This document shows positions 31,710 to 40,206 of a stretch of DNA of 41,052 nucleotides, piece after piece; position 1 is the stretch's first letter; every line of letters begins with the position of its first letter. The notes below the pieces were generated by a model. That model was not told where the DNA came from. It was given only the letters and a program-made list of their open reading frames with translations, and searched no databases. Source of the stretch: Symploca sp. SIO1C2 (GTDB lineage Bacteria; Cyanobacteriota; Cyanobacteriia; Cyanobacteriales; Coleofasciculaceae). The position numbers and the translations under genes are program-made. The stretch covers positions 1 to 41,052 of the forward strand of contig JAAHFP010000052.1 of NCBI GenBank assembly GCA_010672925.1, given 5' to 3'.

Positions 31710-32090
31710 CTACTTACTATCCTTAAATGAACACTCAACTTGGATCTTCAGGTTACTCTTGGCAGTACCTTTAGTGACATAGGGAATACCGGTTTCACCG
31801 CCAATTTCTACGCCAAACTCCAAAACTACTTTGTTAACATTAGCGGTCGCAACTTTTTTGAAGGCAGCGAGGCTATAGTTAGTGTAGGCGAAGATGATGC
31901 TTTGGAGGTCTCCAATATGTTTCTTAAAGTCTTCTTTGATTCCTTTACCACTAGCCACTTCTTCCTCTTCCTCATCCTCCTCAGATGTTGTTGGTGAAGT
32001 AGGGAGATCAGGAGCATCTAATTCTTCCGTGGCTTCAATATAGATAACTGTATTCTCATCGAGATAGAGTGGGGCTAGCTTAGTGGTCAT
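31710..32090 (-). CDS. Trypco1 (CU044_2847-type) conflict-system protein
   Basis: 126 residues. APLYLDENTVIYIEATEELD at the start, an acidic linker (TSEEDEEEEEV), then DLQSIIFAYTNYSLAAFKKV and KVVLEFGVEIGGETGIPYVT with C-terminal strand NLKIQVECSF. This is the trypsin-co-occurring domain 1 (Trypco1) pattern, a small module that accompanies proteases, caspases and NTPases in bacterial conflict systems. It is divergent from the caspase-STAND-WD40 gene with 77 bp between start codons, so the two probably share a promoter region and act together. Confidence 0.75.
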   Translation of the reverse strand: MTTKLAPLYLDENTVIYIEATEELDAPDLPTSPTTSEEDEEEEEVASGKGIKEDFKKHIGDLQSIIFAYTNYSLAAFKKVATANVNKVVLEFGVEIGGETGIPYVTKGTAKSNLKIQVECSFKDSK

Positions 32091-32167
32091 AAAAGTGACA
32101 ATTATAATAGAGCAGCTCTAAACAACTATACCTATAATACAGAAGTAAAACTTTAGATAGATAGAGC

Positions 32168-35100
32168 ATGGGGCGAGATGCGCTAGTTGTGGGGATTAAT
32201 ACCTATAGTTATGGTGCCTTGGGGAAGTTAGAGGCACCAGCTAGGGATGCAGAAGCGATCGCTCAACAATTAGAAGCTAGTCCCAATCCTTTTCGAGTTG
32301 AGCGTTTACCGGGAATTAAGGATAAGGCTAATGATAGCCTGAAAGTGGGTAAGAAAACTCCAGTTTCCCTGAGGCAATTAAAGAAGGCACTGGTACGGTA
32401 TTTCAAACCTAGAGGGGAAACTTACGCTGATACGGTTTTATTCTACTATTCTGGTCATGGTCTCTTTGATGACCTTACCGGTAAGAGTTATTTGGCTACC
32501 AGTGATGTTAACCCCGATGAGGAAAAATGGGGTTTTGCTCTAAGAGATTTAGCCGAATTACTACGAGAGAGTCCGGTAAAACGTCAAATTATTTGGTTAG
32601 ATTGTTGTCATAGTGGTGGGCTAGTTGCAGTTAAAGATGCCAATCCAGGAGAACAAGCAGGCTATAGTCGCTGTTTCGTCGCCGCATCCCAAGAGATTGA
32701 ATCAGCCTATGAGTTGGCTAATGGTGACTATGGAGTTCTCACAGAGGGGCTGTTGCAGGGTTTGAATCCGCAACGCTTACCGGGGCAATGGATTGATACT
32801 CTTTCCCTTTGTGCTTTTGTCAATCAATATCTCAAAGATGTGCGGCAGACTTATCCCCAAAGAGCCCTTTTCCTCAATGTGGGAGAACCGATTGACTTGA
32901 CTCGCTGCGAGGGAAACGGGACTGTAGCAGAGAAATTGCCAGAGTTGCAGCCGGATAACTGTCCTTACCGCGCCTTAAATGCCTTTGATTTTACCCCAGA
33001 AGATGTTGAGGTTTTCTTTGGTCGTAGGGTATTAACAGATGAGTTATTGGGACAAATTTATCAACACCATTTTTTAGCAGTACTAGGGCCATCCGGGAGT
33101 GGGAAATCTTCTGTAGTCCGAGCCGGGTTACTCTATGAACTTCAGCAGGGAAAACGACGCTCAGGCACAGAAACTTGGCAGATTTTACCCATTATTAAGC
33201 CTGGTGAAAGTCCTCTGAGAAGTTTAGCAGGGGTTTTTATTCCCGAAACTTTCCGTTTCAAGAAGAAGGGAGAAACTTTTCTGAATAGTTCTGTCGCTGA
33301 ATTGAGAGTAACAGGTGCAGCAGCATTAGTGGAGATGATTGAGGAAGAAGAGTGTGAACAACCTGTAGTTTTAGTAGTGGATCAGTTTGAGGAAATTTTT
33401 ACCCTTTGTCGAGGGAGTGAGGAGAAAGAACAGGAACGCAAGCAATTCCTCAACTGTTTGTTTGGAGCAGTAGATGCTTTAGCTGGGAAGCTGCGGCTAG
33501 TAGTAACGATGCGGGCAGATTTTTTGGGTAAGTGCCTTCAGCAAACCACTGGTAATTTAGCAGAGAGGATGACTTCCTGTAGAGTGGATATACGACCTCT
33601 GAGCGATCGCGAACTCAGAGAAGTGATTTCCCAGCCAGCGACTCAGGTAGGTTTGAAGGTTAGCACTGAGTTGCAGGAACGGATTCTTAATGAAGTAAAA
33701 GCAGCTCCTGGTAGTTTGCCTTTGTTGGAATATGCTTTAACAGAATGGTGGCAAGCTTGGCATAAAGAGTATCAAGAAGATAAGACCATTGCACCGGAAC
33801 TGACTCTGGAGCATTATCGAGCAGTTGGGGGTGTAGCAGGAGCACTGGAGAAGCAGGCTAACCAAGTTTATCAACAGTTTGCTGGAGATGCTAAGAAGCA
33901 GGGACTGGTAGAGCGGATATTTGTGGAATTGGTGCAGCCGGGAGTAGATACAGAAGATACCCGCAAACGGGTGTGGAAAAGGGAATTAGTGAGTGATATT
34001 CATCCGGAAGTGCTGGTGGATGATGTTTTAGCAGTGCTAGTGCAGTCCCGCTTAGTGGTTAGGGATGGGGCTAAAGTGGGAAAGGGAGAGCAAGTGGAGA
34101 CGGTGATTGATTTAGCCCATGAAGCGCTGATTCGTCATTGGAGTAAGTTGCAGACTTGGTTAGAAAAGCACCGTCAATATTTGCCTGTGATTCGACAGTT
34201 ACGGGGGGAAGCAAAGCGTTATGTTGCGGAACAAGGTAATAAAAGCAAGCATTTTTTGCGGGGAGTGAAGCTGGAGGAAGCGCAGGATTGTTTAGCTAAG
34301 TATGGTAATCTGGGCTATTTTGATGCTCAGACTCAGGAGTTTATTAGCTTGAGCAAGAAGACATGGATTGAGGAGGAAACGGAGAAGGAAAAGCAAATCC
34401 TCGAAGCACTTTACATGACAGCTGAGTTTCAGTGGAGCCAGCGTAATAGACGGGGATCCTTGATTAGTATTACGAAAGCTGGAGCGCGGGTGCAGCAGTT
34501 GCGTGATAGTCGTCCAGAGGTGAAACCTGATAATTGTCAGAAGGTGGTGGAGAAGTTACAAGAAACTCTCTATAACCGCATTAAAGAGAAAAATTGCCTC
34601 GAATGTCATCTCGAAGGTCATAGTAATAGGGTCAATGCAATAGCCTACAGTCCCGATGGAACTATTCTCGCTTCTGCTAGTAGTGACAAGACAGTGAAGC
34701 TGTGGAATGCCCAAAATGCTTCTCTCCTCGCTACCCTCACTGGTCATAGTGGTAGTGTCAGAGCAATAGTCTACAGTCCATATGGATCTACCTTCGCTTC
34801 TATTAGTGGTTACGATGTGAAGCTTTGGAATGTCCGAGATAGGTCTCTCCTCACTACCCTCACTGGTCATGGCGGTTTGGTCAATACAATAGCCTACAGT
34901 CCTAATGGAACTATTCTCGCTTCTGCTAGTCATGACAAGAAAGTAAAGTTGTGGAATACTCAAGATGGGTCTCTTCTCACTACCCTTACTGGTCATAGTG
35001 ATAGTGTTAATGCCATAGCCTACAGTCCCGATGGAATTATTCTCGCTTCTGCTAGTTGGGACAAGACAGTGAAGTTGTGGAATACCCAAGATGACTCCCT

Positions 35101-35584
35101 CCTCGCTACCCTCACTGGTCATGGAAGTGGGGTCAATGCAATAGCCTACAGTCCTAATGGAACTATTCTCGCTTCTGCTAGTCATGACAAGACAGTGAAG
35201 TTGTGGAATACCCAAGATGAGTCTCTTCTCACTACCCTCACTGGTCATGGTGATAGTGTTAATGCAATAGCCTACAGTCCCAATGGAACTATTCTCGCTT
35301 CTGCTAGTCATGATCGGACAGTGAAGTTGTGGAATGCCCAAGATGGGTCTCTCCTCGCTACCCTCACTGGTCATAGTGATAGTGTTAATGCCATAGCCTA
35401 CAGTCCTGATGGAGCTACCCTCGCTTCTGCTAGTCATGACCAGACAGTGAAGCTGTGGAACGTGAAGTTACAGTTTGACCTCAATCTTGACTCCGCGATG
35501 GCCTACGCCCGTGATTGGCTCCGGAATTACCTAACCCATAATCCCAATGTCAGCGCTAGTGATAAGGAGCTCTTGGAAATCTAG
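32168..35584 (+). CDS. Caspase-STAND NTPase-WD40 protein
   Basis: 1138 residues. Residues 1-245: caspase-like protease with H97 in YYSGHG and C147 in LDCCHSGG, both catalytic residues present. Residues about 265-560: nSTAND1-type ATPase, starting CPYRALNAFDFTPEDVEVFF, with Walker A GPSGSGKSS (307-315) and Walker B VVLVVDQFEE (400-409). A helical region follows, then seven WD40 repeats (about 815-1100, one propeller) and a tail LDSAMAYARDWLRNYL. By analogy with NLR-type proteins, the WD40 part senses, the STAND domain oligomerises and the caspase executes. WD units 3 to 7 are nearly identical in DNA. Divergent partner: Trypco1. Confidence 0.93.
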   Translation: MGRDALVVGINTYSYGALGKLEAPARDAEAIAQQLEASPNPFRVERLPGIKDKANDSLKVGKKTPVSLRQLKKALVRYFKPRGETYADTVLFYYSGHGLFDDLTGKSYLATSDVNPDEEKWGFALRDLAELLRESPVKRQIIWLDCCHSGGLVAVKDANPGEQAGYSRCFVAASQEIESAYELANGDYGVLTEGLLQGLNPQRLPGQWIDTLSLCAFVNQYLKDVRQTYPQRALFLNVGEPIDLTRCEGNGTVAEKLPELQPDNCPYRALNAFDFTPEDVEVFFGRRVLTDELLGQIYQHHFLAVLGPSGSGKSSVVRAGLLYELQQGKRRSGTETWQILPIIKPGESPLRSLAGVFIPETFRFKKKGETFLNSSVAELRVTGAAALVEMIEEEECEQPVVLVVDQFEEIFTLCRGSEEKEQERKQFLNCLFGAVDALAGKLRLVVTMRADFLGKCLQQTTGNLAERMTSCRVDIRPLSDRELREVISQPATQVGLKVSTELQERILNEVKAAPGSLPLLEYALTEWWQAWHKEYQEDKTIAPELTLEHYRAVGGVAGALEKQANQVYQQFAGDAKKQGLVERIFVELVQPGVDTEDTRKRVWKRELVSDIHPEVLVDDVLAVLVQSRLVVRDGAKVGKGEQVETVIDLAHEALIRHWSKLQTWLEKHRQYLPVIRQLRGEAKRYVAEQGNKSKHFLRGVKLEEAQDCLAKYGNLGYFDAQTQEFISLSKKTWIEEETEKEKQILEALYMTAEFQWSQRNRRGSLISITKAGARVQQLRDSRPEVKPDNCQKVVEKLQETLYNRIKEKNCLECHLEGHSNRVNAIAYSPDGTILASASSDKTVKLWNAQNASLLATLTGHSGSVRAIVYSPYGSTFASISGYDVKLWNVRDRSLLTTLTGHGGLVNTIAYSPNGTILASASHDKKVKLWNTQDGSLLTTLTGHSDSVNAIAYSPDGIILASASWDKTVKLWNTQDDSLLATLTGHGSGVNAIAYSPNGTILASASHDKTVKLWNTQDESLLTTLTGHGDSVNAIAYSPNGTILASASHDRTVKLWNAQDGSLLATLTGHSDSVNAIAYSPDGATLASASHDQTVKLWNVKLQFDLNLDSAMAYARDWLRNYLTHNPNVSASDKELLEI
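34605..35470 (+). repeat. Seven 126-bp WD40 coding repeats
   Basis: Units of about 126 bp (42 codons) beginning at GGTCAT and containing GCCTACAGTCC, CTCGCTTCTGCTAGT and GTGAAG(C/T)TGTGGAAT. Unit 2 has diverged (its centre lost the usual ASAS and one residue); the others are almost the same, indicating recent expansion or gene conversion. The antisense strand is open over most of the array as a by-product. Confidence 0.85.
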
Positions 35585-35717
35585 TACTCTCGTGGGCTGA
35601 ACAACATTTAATAGTGCCAGTATATCTGATAATTCGCCAGTGCGATTCGCAGATTTTATCAGGAAGAATGTGAGCTATAATCTGTATCTAAAGGTTTTTT
35701 CCAATAAGGTAGCTGAA

Positions 35718-35969
35718 ATGATAACGCTAACATCAGCTCAGGAGCAGATTGTGGCAGATAAACTGACAACAGGACAGTATGCCAGTGCTGAGGAAGTGAT
35801 TGATTTAGCGCTAGAGCTGCTACAATTTCTAGATGCAGAGTATCTGGCTTGGTCGAAAGAAACTCAGCAAAAAATATTGGTTGGTATCGAAGAGTTAGAG
35901 CGGAAAGAGGGTGTTAATGGAGCGATGGTGATGGAGCAGCTGCTACAGCGGTTTCAAGATGCCCGTTAA
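35718..35969 (+). CDS. ParD-like antitoxin, orphan
   Basis: 83 residues from ATG 35718. The N-terminus ITLTSAQEQIVADKLTTGQY ASAEEVIDLALELL is the ParD/CopG ribbon-helix-helix pattern, with a helical C-terminus (EETQ-like KETQQKILVGIEELERK). AAGG lies 8 nt before ATG; a GTG at 35640 would add 26 unrelated residues. No ParE gene follows: the next gene is the convergent DUF5615 toxin, which has its own antitoxin. The two reading frames overlap by 4 bp at their 3' ends. Confidence 0.7.
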   Translation: MITLTSAQEQIVADKLTTGQYASAEEVIDLALELLQFLDAEYLAWSKETQQKILVGIEELERKEGVNGAMVMEQLLQRFQDAR

Positions 35970-36337
35970 TCTGAAATAATTGGTAGAATCCGCACTCTGG
36001 AGCGAGCAAGATCAATAGTAATTAAAGCACCAGAAGATAATTCTGAGTCAAAACGACGTAAAGATTCTCTGACAAGGTTCTCCATGCTAGTTGGTAAGAT
36101 ATCTTGAGTCCTAACTTGAATTACACTGGGGAATTTTGCTTGAGTAGCTGCTAACAGAGAACCAAAATCTAGATCATTAGTGAAGACAACGTAGTTATGA
36201 CTAAGTGCCCAGTCCATAATTTCTCGATCTGTTGCTCTAGGATCGCCGACATTTGACCAATGAATCGACTCAATGTTGTCTTTTTTAAAGACTTGCACCC
36301 ACTCAGGAGATAGATTCATGTCAATTAGTATTTTCAT
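35966..36337 (-). CDS. DUF5615 PIN-like toxin
   Basis: 123 residues: MKILIDMNLSPEWVQVFKKD with D6, SNVGDPRATDREIMDWAL, VVFTNDLDFGSLLAATQ with its acidic pair, and FPSVIQVRTQDI. This is the full DUF5615 pattern. It overlaps the upstream DUF433 antitoxin gene by 4 bp. Both partners look intact, making this one of the complete TA pairs in the window. Confidence 0.88.
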   Translation of the reverse strand: MKILIDMNLSPEWVQVFKKDNIESIHWSNVGDPRATDREIMDWALSHNYVVFTNDLDFGSLLAATQAKFPSVIQVRTQDILPTSMENLVRESLRRFDSELSSGALITIDLARSRVRILPIISD

Positions 36338-36564
36338 GCTAGTTCTAAAGGCACTTCTAGTTCTTCAACTCGCCATGCTGCATAGGCAAGAGCTTCATAA
36401 ATATCTGCTTCTTCTAAATAAGGATATGCCTGTAATATTTTTTGTGGAGAATGACCAGATGCCATTAAGCCAACAATAGTACCAACAGTAACTCGCATAC
36501 CTCTAATGCAAGGTTTTCCGCCCATTACTTCAGGGTTCATAGTAATTCTAGTGAGTTGTTTCAT
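36334..36564 (-). CDS. DUF433 antitoxin
   Basis: 76 residues: ITMNPEVMGGKPCIRGMRVT, VGTIVGLMASGHSPQKILQA, YPYLEEADIYEALAYAAWRV. Complete DUF433 antitoxin, first gene of a two-gene operon with the DUF5615 toxin. Confidence 0.88.
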   Translation of the reverse strand: MKQLTRITMNPEVMGGKPCIRGMRVTVGTIVGLMASGHSPQKILQAYPYLEEADIYEALAYAAWRVEELEVPLELA

Positions 36565-36706
36565 CAGTCACCAAATTGCTTTAATAAATCTTGGAATTAA
36601 TAACCACATCCCCCTGGTTGGCATAGTCTCTTAGTATTTGCGATGACCAGTCCAACAATTGAGGCTTTTCGGTAATAACATCTAGAATAACATTCTCTAT
36701 TCATCA

Positions 36707-36785
36707 CTAAGGGCTAGATTTTTCCAAATCGGGAGCAATTGCCAATGCCCTATCTAGCTTACGCAACGTTTCCTCAGATAGCTTT
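36707..36785 (-). pseudogene. C-terminal remnant of a MazF/PemK-like toxin
   Basis: The minus strand reads GKLSEETLRKLDRALAIAPD LEK... to a TAG at 36707-36709. 'GKLS-ET--KLDRALAIALxLE' is the usual C-terminal helix of cyanobacterial MazF/PemK toxins. The frame overlaps the last codons of the antitoxin at 36774-37031 out of phase, as if a deletion joined the antitoxin end to the toxin end and removed the toxin body. Nothing else was recognised in 36565-36706. Confidence 0.45.
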
Positions 36786-37031
36786 CCTCTGTGTTTCAAT
36801 AACGGCAAATTCACTTTCTATTTGTCTGGCTTCTATCTGATATTCAGAATCATTCACCATCTCAGCAAAAGCTGCATCAATATTTTCAGAGTCAATCGAG
36901 TCATTCGCCTGAGGCTGTTCATCAATTACCAAAACAACTTGGTGAAGCCCGGGGGAAATACCATTTGGTAGTTGTAGTATCAACTTCCTACTCTCATCAA
37001 CAATTACAGTCATTTCTATGGTTTTCATCAT
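36774..37031 (-). CDS. Antitoxin-like protein, partner toxin deleted
   Basis: 85 residues. The N-terminal half (KTIEMTVIVDESRKLILQLP, ISPGLHQVVLVIDEQP) is the beta-rich DNA-binding-like module of cyanobacterial antitoxins; the C-terminal half (AEMVNDSEYQIEARQIESEF AVIE) is the toxin-binding tail. The final residues TQRKAI look altered, consistent with a deletion junction into the MazF-like remnant immediately downstream. ATG 37031 or 37028; GGAGG lies close upstream. Confidence 0.6.
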   Translation of the reverse strand: MMKTIEMTVIVDESRKLILQLPNGISPGLHQVVLVIDEQPQANDSIDSENIDAAFAEMVNDSEYQIEARQIESEFAVIETQRKAI

Positions 37032-37108
37032 CCCTCCTCGTTTTTCTAATGGTAACCTAGTTGCGTGCCTCCTCTGAAGCTTCTCAACTCAAAGCGATCG
37101 CAATTGAT

Positions 37109-37144
37109 GTTGGGTTCCGCTTCTCTTCACCCAACCTACTTACT
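37109..37144 (+). repeat. Direct repeat left of vapBC
   Basis: GTTGGGTTCCGCTT, a variable 8-bp middle, then CACCCAACCTACTTACT. The outer parts can pair (TTGGGT / ACCCAA), so it is a small hairpin. A second copy in the same orientation lies at 38001-38037. Confidence 0.75.
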
Positions 37145-37212
37145 GAGATGATATCTTGCGATCGCTAATGTTAGCATTTGGGTGAGTGTGAACATCAACA
37201 TACGCGACCAAC

Positions 37213-37473
37213 ATGAACATCAGTTTAGAACTACCTTCAGAGTTAGAGAATGAGTTATCTACTGAAGCGTCTCAACTCAGATTGCCCTTAACAGAATATA
37301 TTCTGCGCATTCTTTCCTTGCGCTCTTCCCTTCACAATCCACCCAAAACAGGTGCAGAACTTGTGGCTTATTGGGAAAGTACTGGGGTTATTAACTCTCG
37401 CTTAGATATTACGGATAGTCAGGAATATGCTCGTCAGTTGCGTCACGAGGCGGAAACTCGTAAACAGGCATAG
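37213..37473 (+). CDS. VapB-type antitoxin
   Basis: 86 residues: NISLELPSELENELSTEASQ LRLPLTEYILRIL is a ribbon-helix-helix-like start, followed by TGAELVAYWESTGVI and a helical tail with RQLRHEAETRKQ. This pattern is common in cyanobacterial antitoxins preceding PIN toxins. 8 bp separate its stop from the vapC start. Confidence 0.75.
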   Translation: MNISLELPSELENELSTEASQLRLPLTEYILRILSLRSSLHNPPKTGAELVAYWESTGVINSRLDITDSQEYARQLRHEAETRKQA

Positions 37474-37481
37474 ATAATTAG

Positions 37482-37862
37482 ATGTATTTACTTGATACCG
37501 ATATCCTGATTGATATTCAACGGGGTTACGCCCCAGCAATATCATGGTTTGCCTCCCTCTCAGAAATACCGAGTGTTCCTGGCTTCGTTGTCATGGAGTT
37601 AATTCAAGGTACACAGAATAAACAGCAAGTTCGCAAAGTATTGCAACTTGTAGCTCCATTGCCAGTGATCTGGCCTACTGAAGATGACTGTATCCGTGCT
37701 CTATCTGACTTTACAGCTTATCACCTGTCCCACAAAGTAGGGTTAATAGATACCTTAATTGCTGCTTGCGCAGTAGGACGTAATGCTACACTCTGTAGTT
37801 TCAATATAAAACACTACCGTGTAATTCTAGGACTTAACATAGAGCAGCCCTACAGTCGTTGA
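37482..37862 (+). CDS. vapC: VapC-type PIN-domain toxin
   Basis: 126 residues, full length. Acidic metal site: D5 in YLLDTDILI, E39 in VVMELIQG, D90 in VGLIDTLIAA; the last position is N108 in CSFNIKHY, as in many active members. PIN toxins cleave tRNA or rRNA in the absence of antitoxin. It is the only complete vapC in the window; three others survive only as 5' fragments. Confidence 0.88.
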   Translation: MYLLDTDILIDIQRGYAPAISWFASLSEIPSVPGFVVMELIQGTQNKQQVRKVLQLVAPLPVIWPTEDDCIRALSDFTAYHLSHKVGLIDTLIAACAVGRNATLCSFNIKHYRVILGLNIEQPYSR

Positions 37863-38000
37863 ACTTAAAATTTCAATCTTCCTCTGCTAGCCATTATGAG
37901 TCACAGTTTTATACTGTTTTACCTTTGTGAACTTTGTGTCTTTGTGGTTCTCCCCATCAAACAATTTTCCCAACAGCATCTGTTCTTTCTCCGGGCTGGC

Positions 38001-38037
38001 GTTGGGTTCCGCTTTGGAAGCACCCAACCTACTTACT
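38001..38037 (+). repeat. Direct repeat right of vapBC
   Basis: Second copy of the hairpin repeat at 37109-37144; outer 14 and 17 bases identical, middle different. A dispersed CTTTGTGAACTTTG repeat lies just before it (37919-37953). Confidence 0.75.
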
Positions 38038-38077
38038 ACTTACTTATTCGCCGTGCCACGCCCCTACAAACCTAACA

Positions 38078-38467
38078 TCAATTTATTCCTTCTGGATCAA
38101 TCTCAATTACCGTAATTTGGGCATTTTCAACCACCGTATTACCCAACATTGTATCGTGCATAGCCTCAAACTTCGACTCTGCTTGAGCAATGCGTTCATA
38201 GTGCAAAATTACATGGTAGTGCTTCTCAATTGGCTCTCCTGACTCGGAGTGCTCCACGGTATACCAATCTGAATTTTGCTGCTCATCGGCAATCCGGCGA
38301 TAACTATCTGCTAACTGTTCTAAAGCAATAGCGATCGCATGTTCCTTCGTTTGACCATAACAAAGTCTGTTTTCCCTGGGAGAATCCCTTAAAGATGGTG
38401 ACAACTGGCAGACAAACTTCCCGTTATCTTGAGGCTGTACATTAATAGAGATTGTTTGGTTCATCAT
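38078..38467 (-). CDS. Hypothetical protein
   Basis: 129 residues. The start TISINVQPQDNGKFVCQLSP and 'YGQTKEHAIAIALEQLADSY' resemble the strand-helix order of HicB-like domains, but the middle (DWYTVEHSESGEPIEKHYHV) does not, and no HicA gene is adjacent. Soluble, acidic tail. ATG 38467 or 38464, directly after an ATTATCC repeat block (38470-38495). I do not recognise a family with certainty. Confidence 0.6.
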   Translation of the reverse strand: MMNQTISINVQPQDNGKFVCQLSPSLRDSPRENRLCYGQTKEHAIAIALEQLADSYRRIADEQQNSDWYTVEHSESGEPIEKHYHVILHYERIAQAESKFEAMHDTMLGNTVVENAQITVIEIDPEGIN

Positions 38468-38514
38468 TTTAATTATCCATTATCCATTATCCATTATTAA
38501 TTAATAAATAACAC

Positions 38515-40143
38515 CTAACCAACTCGCAACTTTTGGGAATAGAAGGAAGCAGATTCCTCTCCGCTACTACATTCAGCGGCAAACTTAATTAAATGATGAC
38601 CGACTAAACCAATGTGGATAATACGTTCAATACTCCCAGATTTCAGTGCGGGTAGAGCCATTTTCCAGAAAGTTTGGCGGTAGTTACTAAACAAACCAAC
38701 TCTGAGTAAAATATTTGCCAAATAAGTCAAACCTTTGCGAATATTAGCGGTCGAAGTACGAGCCGGACTATTGGGAACTTTAATCCGGTTGGGAAAAGTA
38801 TGCTCCACGTTGTAGGCAAACCGCTGATACAAAAACTCTGGTTCGTAGGCTTCGGTAATGCAACGACGCCACATAGAGATTACCTGTTCATAGGGCAACA
38901 AAAACTCGACATTTGATTCGCGATCGCTCTCTAATGACAGCCTTCCTTCTTCTTCCAACCTACGCCATAAGGGAGTCCGAGGTAAAGCATGGAGTAAATT
39001 AATGGTCAGCATGGGAATCTGAGACAGGCGAATAAACTCCAAAATTCGGTCTGCGGTATCCGGTGTATCGGTATCTAGTCCAATAATGATGCCTGATACT
39101 ACCTCCATTCCATAACTATTTAAGGTCTTAATTGCCTCCAAAATCGGCATACTGAGATTCTGTCGTTTGGAAATCGCCTTGAGTGCTTCCGGTTCCGGTG
39201 TTTCAATGCCACAAAAAACTGTACAAAAATAGGCTTCCCGCATCATTTCCAACAATTGGGGACTTTGAGCCAAATTCAAGGTAGCTTCACAGGCAAATTG
39301 TAGGGGATAGCCATTGCGCTTTTGCCAATCAATTAGGTAAGGTAGCAACTCGCTCACTGCACGGCGATTGCCGACAAAGTTATCATCGACAAAATACACC
39401 GAACCGGGATTGCCCGCTGCCCTAATTGCATCTAGTTCAGCTAGTATCTGTTGAGGAGTCTTCAGACGAGGATTACGACCATAGAGTTCAGGGATATCAC
39501 AAAATTCACAGCGGTAGGGACAACCACTGGAAAACTGAATATTTGCCAGGAAATATTGGTTGATATCCAGCAGGTGATAGGCAGGAAGAGGAAACTCACT
39601 TAGGGGCAAACGTTCCTTGGTTTCCAGGCGAATTTGTTGAGGAGGACGTTCATGATATTCGTCTAAATACTCGATCATTTGATCAGTTGCATCTCCCAAC
39701 TCCCCTAAATGTAAAATATCAAACTCAGGGTAGTATTCAGGGCAACCAGATACTGAAGGACCACCAACGACGGTGATTTTCCCTGCTTGATGAGCTAGTT
39801 GATTAATGCGATTAATCTGGGGACGCTGAATATGCATACCACTGACAATTACCACATCTGCCCACTGATAATCAGCCTTTGTTGCCAAGCGCACATTCTC
39901 GTCAAGAAAACGCACCTCCCACTCTTGAGGTAAGTAGGAAGCTACGAGTAAAATACCCTGAGGTGGCATAAAAGCCTGCACTTTACCCATAAGAGGATAG
40001 GCATGGTGAAGAGTGCCAAAGGAGCGGCTGTACTTGGGAAACAAACAAAGGACACGGCGATGATGGCGGGGAACATAGGGGGTTCTGCCAGTAGTTTTTT
40101 CCGGTACTGGCTGCTCGAAAGACTTTATTGTAGTAGTCGTCAT
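38515..40143 (-). CDS. B12-binding radical SAM protein, HpnP-like (possible hopanoid C-2 methylase)
   Basis: 542 residues from ATG 40143, with GGAGGG 7 nt upstream. Residues 30-165: cobalamin-binding Rossmann domain (FPKYSRSFGTLHHAYPLMG, VSGMHIQRPQI, VVGGPSVSGCPEYYPEF, HLGELGDATD). Radical SAM core with the 4Fe-4S motif C208-x3-C212-x2-C215 in SSGCPYRCEFCDIP. The C-terminal ~200 residues fit DUF4070. This layout and several motifs agree with HpnP, which methylates hopanoids at C-2 using B12 and SAM, but related cyanobacterial radical SAM proteins of unknown function look similar. Starting further upstream (40314) would add a repeat-encoded segment and was rejected. Confidence 0.75.
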   Translation of the reverse strand: MTTTTIKSFEQPVPEKTTGRTPYVPRHHRRVLCLFPKYSRSFGTLHHAYPLMGKVQAFMPPQGILLVASYLPQEWEVRFLDENVRLATKADYQWADVVIVSGMHIQRPQINRINQLAHQAGKITVVGGPSVSGCPEYYPEFDILHLGELGDATDQMIEYLDEYHERPPQQIRLETKERLPLSEFPLPAYHLLDINQYFLANIQFSSGCPYRCEFCDIPELYGRNPRLKTPQQILAELDAIRAAGNPGSVYFVDDNFVGNRRAVSELLPYLIDWQKRNGYPLQFACEATLNLAQSPQLLEMMREAYFCTVFCGIETPEPEALKAISKRQNLSMPILEAIKTLNSYGMEVVSGIIIGLDTDTPDTADRILEFIRLSQIPMLTINLLHALPRTPLWRRLEEEGRLSLESDRESNVEFLLPYEQVISMWRRCITEAYEPEFLYQRFAYNVEHTFPNRIKVPNSPARTSTANIRKGLTYLANILLRVGLFSNYRQTFWKMALPALKSGSIERIIHIGLVGHHLIKFAAECSSGEESASFYSQKLRVG

Positions 40144-40206
40144 TCCAACTCCCTCCTCACAACTATCTAATCCTAGTGAGTATTCTAGCTGGGAGTGTTG
40201 AGAGTG

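Noticed and set aside
34556-35437. 293-codon antisense ORF across the WD40 region
   Set aside because: Open only because the 126-bp WD40 units repeat in the same phase; no independent start signal or family.
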